Shown here: positions 8,948-15,988 of the stretch, piece by piece
Layout of the letters: each line of letters opens with the position of its first letter
How positions within the stretch are numbered: position 1 is the stretch's first letter
Assembly (NCBI GenBank): GCA_021325145.1
Contig: JAJPHR010000051.1
Coordinates: 62,001 to 126,000, forward strand
DNA: 64,000 bases
Reading direction: 5' to 3'
Source of the DNA: Verrucomicrobiota bacterium
Lineage (GTDB): Bacteria > Verrucomicrobiota > Verrucomicrobiia > Limisphaerales > Pedosphaeraceae
Translations under genes and position numbers: made by a program
Notes under the pieces: generated by a model
What the model saw: only the letters and a program-made list of their open reading frames with translations
The model's database searches: none
Told to the model about the DNA's origin: nothing

Positions 8948-10348
8948 TCATCCCGCCAGTTCAACAACTGCCTCCGCCCCGCTGTAACGAAGAATCCGGA
9001 CTGGCTGGCCTTTGGCGATCATCTCACCCTGCGTGATGACATCGATGACTTGCTCGCCAAAACGCGCTTTCCCGCCCGGCCGAAGGTTGGAAATGGCGGC
9101 GCCGATCTGGCCGATGTGCGCGGCCTGTTGCTGCTGCAATTCCTTCTCGACCGTCCCGCCACTGACCCCTTGGGAAACCAGCGTGCGATAGATCGGCGTA
9201 TGCGGAAGAAAGCGGGCCAGGATGATCGCAATGATCACCGATGAAACCAGCGCGATGACCAAATTCTCCAGCGGCCACTTGAGCTGCGGCAGCGAAGGGA
9301 GCATGGGCGTGCCTGGATAAATATCGACCATGGCCATCACCAGCGCGATGACGATGAGAATGAGGCCGATTACTCCCGGGAGGATGGTGCCAGGATGGAG
9401 GAACAACTCAGATAGAATCAAGGCCAGGCCGATTACGAAAACGATGATCCATTCCATGCCGGAAAGCCCGGCGATGTAACCGCCCAAAAAAAAGAGCACA
9501 AAAGCCAGCGCGGCGATCGCCCCGGGCAGGATTACCCCGGGCGTTTTGAATTCGATGTAAAGGCCGATCATGCCGATGATGAGGAGCAGGGGACCGATGG
9601 CATTGAGCCAGGACGCCAGCGTTTCCAGGCCCTTGGGCGCGATGACCGTTTGTTGCGCTCCGGCGTAGCCAAGTTCTTCGAGCAGGTCGTCCATGGAGTT
9701 GACAGTGCCGGAGGAGATCAATGGCTTTGGCGGCTTGCCATATTTCTTCTCCGCCTCGGTGTTGGTCAGCGTGAGAATTTCGCCTTTTTTGTTGAGAGTC
9801 TCGCCGTCGATAACCAGTTCCTTGTTTTTGTCGATCATGGCTTCGATGACATCGATGTTGTAGCCATTCTTTTGCGCGGAAGTGCGCACCAGGGCGCGCA
9901 CAGCCGAATTCATTTTCGCTTCGTAGGTGCTGGGCAAATCCTGCACTTGGCCGCCTGGAGCGATCATGATGGGCGCGGCTGCCCCGATCACGCTCTGTGG
10001 CGCCATGTAGATTTTTTGGGTGTCCACCGCGATGAAAGCGCCCGCCGAGAAGGCATGATCGTGCACATAAGTCGCGGTTTCGCCCTTAAAGTTGTCGAGG
10101 ATTTTGATGATCTCCTCCGTCGTGCTGATGCGGCCGCCGTTCGTGTCCATGTCCAGCACGATGAGATCCGCCTTGGCTTCCATGGCTTCCTTCACGCCGC
10201 GTCGCACGATATAAACGAGCGGCGGTTCGATATCCTGGCGAATGGGAATGATGAAAACGCGACGATGCGAAACTTCGGCTGCGGACACGTTTGATGGCGC
10301 ACCCCACAAACCGACCAGGCTCAAGATCAGCAAGCACCAGGTCCTCAT
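8948..10348 (-). CDS. NfeD-family membrane serine protease (long form)
   Basis: A 466-residue protein with a signal peptide (LLILSLVGLWGAPSNVSA). A ClpP-like protease domain spans about residues 30-235: the oxyanion region LDMDTNGGRISTTEEI and the nucleophile Ser101 in HDHAFSAGAFIA, followed by APQSVIGAAAPI. Four to five membrane helices cover about 250-390 (LLLIIGMIGLYIEFKTPG and others). A C-terminal NfeD OB-fold domain lies at about 400-466 (IGQIGAAISNLRPGGKARFG and GQPVRILR). Long NfeD proteases usually pair with a stomatin/flotillin gene and take part in membrane quality control. No such partner is adjacent here. Confidence 0.92.
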   Translation of the reverse strand: MRTWCLLILSLVGLWGAPSNVSAAEVSHRRVFIIPIRQDIEPPLVYIVRRGVKEAMEAKADLIVLDMDTNGGRISTTEEIIKILDNFKGETATYVHDHAFSAGAFIAVDTQKIYMAPQSVIGAAAPIMIAPGGQVQDLPSTYEAKMNSAVRALVRTSAQKNGYNIDVIEAMIDKNKELVIDGETLNKKGEILTLTNTEAEKKYGKPPKPLISSGTVNSMDDLLEELGYAGAQQTVIAPKGLETLASWLNAIGPLLLIIGMIGLYIEFKTPGVILPGAIAALAFVLFFLGGYIAGLSGMEWIIVFVIGLALILSELFLHPGTILPGVIGLILIVIALVMAMVDIYPGTPMLPSLPQLKWPLENLVIALVSSVIIAIILARFLPHTPIYRTLVSQGVSGGTVEKELQQQQAAHIGQIGAAISNLRPGGKARFGEQVIDVITQGEMIAKGQPVRILRYSGAEAVVELAG

Positions 10349-10436
10349 GGCACCAGAGTAAGGTATTCGTCACGGCAGGGCAAGGGTGTTGACGACCGTT
10401 TGTGCCTCCGCCTCTCAAATCCGGGGAAGCAATAAT

Positions 10437-10483
10437 GTCCAATGCCAAACGACCAAGGCCCAATGAATGTCCAAACTTCAAAT
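10437..10483. repeat. CCAATG/GTCC-type degenerate repeat, copy 1
   Basis: The stretch reads GTCCAATGCCAAACGACCAAGG, broken here as GTCCAATGCC then AAACGACCAAGG, followed by CCCAATGAATGTCC. It shares the words CCAATG, GACCAAGG and AATGTCC with the copy at 36684-36731. The rest of the 240-base gap between the nfeD-type and FIST genes has no gene. Confidence 0.55.
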
Positions 10484-10591
10484 CCAAGCGGGGCTTGGCC
10501 GTTGAACCTTCATGGGTCATTTGACATCAGCATTGGCTATACATCATCGATTTGAGCTTGGAGGTGGCTGAATGTATCGTTAGGTTTCGGT

Positions 10592-11803
10592 ATGCAAAGT
10601 GCGCATGCAGTTGCGGCCCATTGGCAGGGGGACTTTCACGAGGCGGGTTTGCGGACATGGGCCGAGGGGCTCCGCAGTCAATTGCGGGCGGCGAAGGTTT
10701 CGCTCGGGCTGGTCTTCATGGCCCCGAGGTTTTTTTCGAGGGCGAAGGAGGTCTTGGAAGTGTTGCGAGTGCACGGGCAGATTCCACTATTGGTGGGATG
10801 CTCCAGCGGCGGGCTCATCGCCGGAGATGAGGAGTTGGAGGATAACCCGGGTCTGGTGCTGGCGCTTTACTCGCTGCCAGGGGCGGTATTGAAGGCGTTC
10901 CATTTCACCCAGGAACAGGTGGAAGAGGCCAACGGGCCGGGTTACTGGCACTTGGAAACGGAGATTGGCCCGGAACAGACCAACGGCTGGCTCGTGTTCG
11001 CCGACCCATTTCATATCGACAGCGAAGGCTGGTTGCGAGGTTGGAACGAGGCGTATGCGCCGATGCCGGTAATGGGTGGATTGGCCAGTGGAGATCCGGC
11101 CGCCCAGTTGACCCAGATCTATGTGGACGGTGAAGTGTATGAGGAAGGCGGCGTGGCGGTCGCCATCGGCGGAGATGTCCGACTGGCGGGAATTACTTCA
11201 CAAGGTTGCACTCCCATTGGCGAAACCTGGACCTTGACGAAAGTGGAAAACAACTTGATCCGCCAGATCGGAAACCGCTCGGCCTATGAAGTTCTGGCTG
11301 AAACCTTCAACGCGCTGTCCACCGAGGAACAGAAAAAAGCGCGCGGCAATTTGTTCATTGGCCTGGTCATCAACGAATACCTGGAGGAATTTCACCGCGG
11401 CGATTTTCTCGTGCGCAATCTCCTCGGCGCCGATCCGCAATCGGGCACGATTGCAGTTGGAGCGCTTCCACGCGAGGGCCAGACGATCCAGTTTCAACGG
11501 CACGATGCCGCTGCTGCCACGGAAGATCTCCTGGCGCTGCTCGCCCGCGCCAAGAAAGAGCTGGCGGATACAACGATTTACGGCGCGTGCCTCTGCTGCT
11601 GCAACGGGCGCGGCCAGCATCTGTTCGGCGTGCCCAACCATGATGCGCAACTCATCCAGCAACATCTCGGCCCGCTTGGTCTGGCAGGCTTCTTTTGCAA
11701 CGGCGAGATCGGCCCGGTGGGCGAGCGAAATTTCCTTCACGGTTACACGGCCTCGCTGGCGTTGTTTGTGGCGGCAAAACCGCACGAGGCTCCAAAAGTT
11801 TAG
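10592..11803 (+). CDS. FIST N/FIST C domain sensory protein
   Basis: A 403-residue cytoplasmic protein made of a FIST N domain (about residues 20-215) and a FIST C domain (about 225-385). Visible family blocks are LLVGCSSGGLIAGDEELED, then PVMGGLASGD, then VAVAIGGDVRLAGITSQGC and PIGETWTLTKVE, and in the C-terminal domain YGACLCCCNGRG and LAGFFCNGEIGPVG. FIST domains are thought to sense small ligands such as amino acids in signal-transduction proteins. No output domain (GGDEF, kinase, MCP) is attached, so it must act through a partner not seen here. The stop is 24 bases from the end of the convergent MFS gene. Confidence 0.9.
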   Translation: MQSAHAVAAHWQGDFHEAGLRTWAEGLRSQLRAAKVSLGLVFMAPRFFSRAKEVLEVLRVHGQIPLLVGCSSGGLIAGDEELEDNPGLVLALYSLPGAVLKAFHFTQEQVEEANGPGYWHLETEIGPEQTNGWLVFADPFHIDSEGWLRGWNEAYAPMPVMGGLASGDPAAQLTQIYVDGEVYEEGGVAVAIGGDVRLAGITSQGCTPIGETWTLTKVENNLIRQIGNRSAYEVLAETFNALSTEEQKKARGNLFIGLVINEYLEEFHRGDFLVRNLLGADPQSGTIAVGALPREGQTIQFQRHDAAAATEDLLALLARAKKELADTTIYGACLCCCNGRGQHLFGVPNHDAQLIQQHLGPLGLAGFFCNGEIGPVGERNFLHGYTASLALFVAAKPHEAPKV

Positions 11804-11826
11804 GTTCAGGGCCGCGGCGCCGCAAA

Positions 11827-13782
11827 TCAACCGGAGCTCTTCGCTTCGGGGCTTGCCAGGTTCTTATCGGCAGCAGCGACTTCCGGCTTCGGCTCAGCCG
11901 GCACCGATGTTTTCTTTCCGAATCCCGCGTCGAGCGGAATAAGGCTGACGACGATGAAACCCGGAATCGTGGCGAGCAACACCCACACAAAGAAATGCTG
12001 GTAGCCGATGATGTCCTGCAACCAGCCGCTGAACATTCCCGGGATCATCATTCCCAGCGCCATGAAGCCGGTGCAAATGGCGTAATGCGCCGTCTGGTGC
12101 TGGCCGCGCGCGATGTAAATCATGTAAAGCATGTACGCGGTGAAACCAAAGCCGTAGCCAAATTGCTCGAGAGCGACGCACAGATTGATGATCCAAAAGT
12201 TGTCCGGCAGCGCATAAGCCAGATAAACGAAGACCGCATCCGGCAAGTGGATGGCCAGCACCATTGGCCAGAGCCAGAACTTGAGGCCATTGCGCGCGGC
12301 CACCATCCCGCCGAGCAAACCGCCGCAGGTCAGCGCGGCAATTCCCACCGTGCCATAAGCAAATCCCAACTGGCCGGTGGTGAGTCCCAGCCCGCCCACC
12401 TCGCGGACATCAAGCAGGAAGGGCGCGACCATTTTCACCAGTTGCGCTTCCGCAAAGCGATAGAGCAACAAAAAGAGCAGGAGCACGCCGATTTTCTCCT
12501 TTTTGAAAAAACTGGCGAAGGTGCGCACAAATTCGGTGGCGAACTGCGGCAGTGTATTCGTAACGCCGGGTTGGTCGGTGACCGGATAAGGCAGAAGGAA
12601 CCGGTGGTAAATGCCGAAAAACAAGAACATTAACCCCAGCAGGACAAATGTTACCGACCAGGCAAGCGGAAGGTTGCCAGACCGAATTTCCATCGTGCTT
12701 GCGGCGGCGGTTGTGAGTTTGGGATCGAGTTGAATGACCGCCAGCGCGGGTTGATTCCAATTTCGGTCGTTGAAGACAAGCCTTGTCCCTTCCGCCACGG
12801 AAAAGCTTTTGTCATCGCCGCCACCGAGGCCGAAACCAACTTTGGATCCGAGTGTGACGACGATGTCCCTGCCTGGCGGTTTTGAGAGGTGGAGCGTGAC
12901 GAAACCCAGGTTGCCGGCCGCGCTGGTTTTGGCTTTTGCCGCCTGCCCGAAGTGAGCGCGCAGGGAGCTTTCCAATCCAGCGATGAGGTGTTTCCACAGC
13001 GATGAAGAGCCATCCGCCGAGGTTGCGATGGGTTGGTCGGCTTGAGCAAATCCATAGCGGACGTTGTTGCTCCTGGCGAGAGCCAGGAGTGCCTTCGCTT
13101 CCGCTTTGGTTCGTGGTGCAGGGCTTATTTCGACGGCCTCTGGATTGGAGAGAACGCGCAACTCACCATCCAACGGCGAACTCGGGAATGGTTCAGGTGT
13201 GATCGATTGGACAATGGGCGCGCCAGCCTTGGCGGCAACGTGAAGATTTACTTTCGGCAATCCCGTATGGTCTTGAACGAAGCCCGCGAAAATCACGAGC
13301 AGCCCCTGGCCGAAGACCATGGCGATGCGGTAAAAAGTGCTGCGAATGCCGACGAAAAACGCCTGCTCCTTCTCGGTGGTGGCAAGCAGGTAAAAGCCGT
13401 CAATGGCAATGTCCTGTGTCGCAGAACTGAAGGCCAGCAGCCAGAAGAACGCGAGTGTGTATTGAAAAAAGTGCGTGGTGGGAATGGTGAGCGCCACGCC
13501 GGCGAAACCGCCGCCGATGATCAATTGCGCGACCCAAATCCATTGCCGCCGCGTCTTCAGAATGTCCACGATGGGACTCCAGAGCGGCTTGATCACCCAA
13601 GGCAGGTAAAGCCAGCTTGTGTAAAGAGCGATGTCCGTGTTCGAAATCCCAAGGCCCTTGTACAAAATGACCGCCACCGTCATCACCACCACGTAAGGCA
13701 TGCCCTCGGCCAGATAGAGCGACGAAACCCAGGCCCAGGGATTGCGGTAGGTGGCTTTCTGTTTAGGCATTGCGAGAAACAT
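11827..13782 (-). CDS. MFS transporter with large periplasmic insertion (AmpG-like)
   Basis: A 651-residue transporter, well above the usual 400-450 for the superfamily. The first five helices (NPWAWVSSLYLAEGMPYVVV, ISNTDIALYTSWLYLPWVIKP, ATQDIAIDGFYLLATTEKE) resemble the AmpG/PAT branch that carries muropeptides or sugars. About 200 residues are inserted between helices 5 and 6 (from about residue 172 to 372), on the periplasmic side by standard topology, rich in beta-type segments (VTLHLSKPPGRDIVVTLGSK). The remaining seven helices follow. A GTG at 13806 would add eight residues; the ATG at 13782 is preferred, and 13770 is also possible. The substrate is unknown. Confidence 0.85.
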   Translation of the reverse strand: MFLAMPKQKATYRNPWAWVSSLYLAEGMPYVVVMTVAVILYKGLGISNTDIALYTSWLYLPWVIKPLWSPIVDILKTRRQWIWVAQLIIGGGFAGVALTIPTTHFFQYTLAFFWLLAFSSATQDIAIDGFYLLATTEKEQAFFVGIRSTFYRIAMVFGQGLLVIFAGFVQDHTGLPKVNLHVAAKAGAPIVQSITPEPFPSSPLDGELRVLSNPEAVEISPAPRTKAEAKALLALARSNNVRYGFAQADQPIATSADGSSSLWKHLIAGLESSLRAHFGQAAKAKTSAAGNLGFVTLHLSKPPGRDIVVTLGSKVGFGLGGGDDKSFSVAEGTRLVFNDRNWNQPALAVIQLDPKLTTAAASTMEIRSGNLPLAWSVTFVLLGLMFLFFGIYHRFLLPYPVTDQPGVTNTLPQFATEFVRTFASFFKKEKIGVLLLFLLLYRFAEAQLVKMVAPFLLDVREVGGLGLTTGQLGFAYGTVGIAALTCGGLLGGMVAARNGLKFWLWPMVLAIHLPDAVFVYLAYALPDNFWIINLCVALEQFGYGFGFTAYMLYMIYIARGQHQTAHYAICTGFMALGMMIPGMFSGWLQDIIGYQHFFVWVLLATIPGFIVVSLIPLDAGFGKKTSVPAEPKPEVAAADKNLASPEAKSSG

Positions 13783-13914
13783 GTTAGGGCGCGAACGGTG
13801 GATCACAATCCAGAACTAATGGCCAATTATTCAGATTGTCAGCCGCACAGAATGCGCTAGCTTGGGAATAGTACAGGTGCACTGGACGGCCTTTGGCGAA
13901 ACGAAAGGAAACTC

Positions 13915-14535
13915 ATGAGCGCAAACGGAAGAGTGAAATGGAATTTTGAGGCGGATTATCTTCAAGCCTGCAATTGTGACTACGGTTGCCCGTGCGAATT
14001 CTCGGCGCCGCCCACGTATGGCAGTTGCCAGGGAATGGGAGCGTGGCGGATCACACGCGGCCGGTTCGGTGAACTGTCGCTTGACGGTTTGAGTTTGGGA
14101 TTCGCCGCTCACTGGCCAAAAGCGATTCACGAAGGTAACGGAACGGCCTGCCTTTTTTTTGATGAAAAAGCCAATCCTCAGCAACGCGACGCTCTCTTGC
14201 GCATCGCCACCGGCCAGGAAGGCGGCCTGCCGTTTGAAATCATTGCCACAACCTTCTCGAAGGTTTTGGATCCGCAGTTTGTGCCCTTTCACTTCAAGCT
14301 CGATGGCCGAAACAGCAGTGTGAAAATCGGCGAAGCCATTTCGATGGCGGTCGAACCGATCAAGAACCCGGTCACGGGCGAGCCTGAATCGGTCCGGGTT
14401 GAACATGGAACCGGGTTTATTTTCAAGGAAGCGGAATGCGTCTCCTCCAAGGAATGCCGGGTGTCCGCCGGCGAAATTAAGTTCTCCTGGCCCGACCGCG
14501 CCGCGTTCGTTACCAGGGTCAAGTACGGGAATTGA
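13915..14535 (+). CDS. DUF1326 domain protein
   Basis: A 206-residue soluble protein. The N-terminal cysteine-rich block LQACNCDYGCPCEFSAPP and the following GSCQG, plus GLSLGFAAHWPKAIHEGNGT, are the hallmark of DUF1326 proteins. The conserved cysteines could bind a metal or reducible cofactor. The C-terminal part has VEHGTGFIFKEAECVSSKEC. The gene lies 88 bases before a DUF2182 membrane protein. The two families occur together in several bacteria, which suggests a shared role, possibly in handling a metal. That role has not been shown by anything in this sequence. Confidence 0.9.
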   Translation: MSANGRVKWNFEADYLQACNCDYGCPCEFSAPPTYGSCQGMGAWRITRGRFGELSLDGLSLGFAAHWPKAIHEGNGTACLFFDEKANPQQRDALLRIATGQEGGLPFEIIATTFSKVLDPQFVPFHFKLDGRNSSVKIGEAISMAVEPIKNPVTGEPESVRVEHGTGFIFKEAECVSSKECRVSAGEIKFSWPDRAAFVTRVKYGN

Positions 14536-14623
14536 CGTGTGTTAGACAACGGCTCAGTTACGGCGGGTGTCCTCTTGGGCGCACTCCGGCACAGGCATTT
14601 AGCGCCACCACGAGGGACCAAGT

Positions 14624-15418
14624 ATGATTGAAACCCCAGCTCCGGATGCGCTACTGAAGCGAGACCGCCTTGTCGTCCTCGCGGGGCTGTTTGGCATCGG
14701 GGCGCTTGCGTGGGGTTACATGGTCCATGAAGCGAGGGCCATGGCAAACACGGGCGTTTGCTGCTGTGCCGGGATGAAAATGTCCGGCCCGGACATGGCC
14801 GCGTGGTCGCCGGTTCAGATCATCCCGCTTTTCCTGATGTGGACGGAAATGATGGTGGCAATGATGATTCCTTCCGCGGCGCCCATGATTTTGATGTTCG
14901 CCTCGGTGAATCGCAAGCGCCGGGCGGATGAGCGGCCTTTCGTTCCCACCGGGATTTTTCTACTGGGTTATCTCGCGGCCTGGACCGGCTTCAGCGCGCT
15001 GGCGGCCGTCACCCAATGGGCGTTGCACAGCCGTGCATTGCTCTCGCCCATGATGGCAAGCACGAGCCCGATTTTGGGCGGAACGCTTTTGTGCGCGGCG
15101 GGTGTGTTTCAATGGACGCCGCTGAAAAATGCCTGCCTCACTCATTGCCGTTCGCCGCTGAGCTTCCTGATGACGGATTGGCGCGAGGGAAAATCCGGCG
15201 CGTTCGCGATGGGACTGAAACATGGGGCCTATTGTACCGGTTGCTGCTGGTTTCTCATGGCGCTGCTGTTCGTCGCTGGTGTGATGAACATGTGGTGGGT
15301 GGCGATTATTTCGGTGCTCGTGTTGCTGGAAAAGGCAGCGCCCAAAGGTTTGTGGTTGGGAAGGATCGCAGGCGCATTCCTGGTTGTCTGGGGTGCGTGG
15401 GTGATGGTGGGGCGGTAA
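14624..15418 (+). CDS. DUF2182 integral membrane protein, putative metal binding
   Basis: A 264-residue protein with about six or seven membrane helices. Family blocks visible are LMWTEMMVAMMIPSAAPM, ALHSRALLSPMM, HCRSPLSFLMTDWREG and GLKHGAYCTGCCWFLM. Cys and Met are abundant near the first loop (GVCCCAGMKMSGPDM) and in the helices, which fits the description of the family as predicted metal-binding. It follows the DUF1326 gene and probably shares its transcript. The start ATG at 14624 is the only reasonable one before the first helix. Confidence 0.9.
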   Translation: MIETPAPDALLKRDRLVVLAGLFGIGALAWGYMVHEARAMANTGVCCCAGMKMSGPDMAAWSPVQIIPLFLMWTEMMVAMMIPSAAPMILMFASVNRKRRADERPFVPTGIFLLGYLAAWTGFSALAAVTQWALHSRALLSPMMASTSPILGGTLLCAAGVFQWTPLKNACLTHCRSPLSFLMTDWREGKSGAFAMGLKHGAYCTGCCWFLMALLFVAGVMNMWWVAIISVLVLLEKAAPKGLWLGRIAGAFLVVWGAWVMVGR

Positions 15419-15512
15419 GAGGTGTGGCGGATGAGTGTACTTGGACGTGCGCCCTCAGATTCCCGGATTGTGGTGAATGCCTTTCAGATCTTCTTCCAAG
15501 GAATTTGTCACG

Positions 15513-15710
15513 GAGGGACACCCGAAAATAGCCCAGCCATTTATGGCTGGGTGGGCGTAAAAAAGCTCAAAAGCCCCGGAGGGGCGACGAAAGGGCCAGG
15601 GACTTCGATAATGTTCTTTCGTCCCTGACGTGACTCGTGTCACCTGCGGCAAACTATTTTCTTTCGCCCTGCCGGGCTGGAATAATCGAAGTCTCCGAAG
15701 GGGCATCTCA
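15513..15710. repeat. Interspersed repeat with CCCAGCCAT palindrome and CCCCGGAGGGGC box, two opposed copies
   Basis: On the plus strand GGGACACCCGAAAATAG is followed by the palindrome CCCAGCCAT-TT-ATGGCTGGG (15532-15551) and then GCCCCGGAGGGGCGACGAAAG at 15573-15593. On the minus strand at about 15710-15640 the related words GGGCGAAAGAAAATAG occur next to GCCCGGCAGGGC. The two copies face each other. There is no gene in the whole gap 15419-15988. This box style is familiar from verrucomicrobial and planctomycete intergenic DNA. Confidence 0.65.
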
Positions 15711-15735
15711 GTTTTCAGCATGTGGCCGAGTCCGT

Positions 15736-15900
15736 TTCATTAGCCCCTCGTTTCAACGAGGGGAAAACGGATGTCAAACATCACTGTCGGCAAATGGTGC
15801 GGTGGGACGTAGTCTGACGGCACGCCGAAAACCGTTAGAAACGGTTGAGAGACCGTTTGGTGATCGCAACCCCTCGTTGAAAACGAGGGGTTAATGAGAA
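15736..15900. repeat. Bipartite palindromic repeat (CCGTTAGAAACGG plus CCCCTCGTT hairpin), copy 1 with inverted half copy
   Basis: A full copy at about 15824-15900 has CCGTTAGAAACGGTTGAG, a spacer, and the perfect 11-bp hairpin AACCCCTCGTT/AACGAGGGGTT, ending GGGGTTAATGAG. A half copy at 15738-15770 carries the same hairpin (CCCCTCGTT/AACGAGGGG) in the opposite orientation, beginning CATTAG. The same architecture recurs at 27285-27358 with a different hairpin sequence. Confidence 0.7.
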
Positions 15901-15988
15901 AGCCATCGGATGAACATTCCTTCGTCTCCCCACTCGCTCAATAACTGGGATAAGCCCCTCCGAAAGCAGTGGGATAAGCGAAGTTGCC

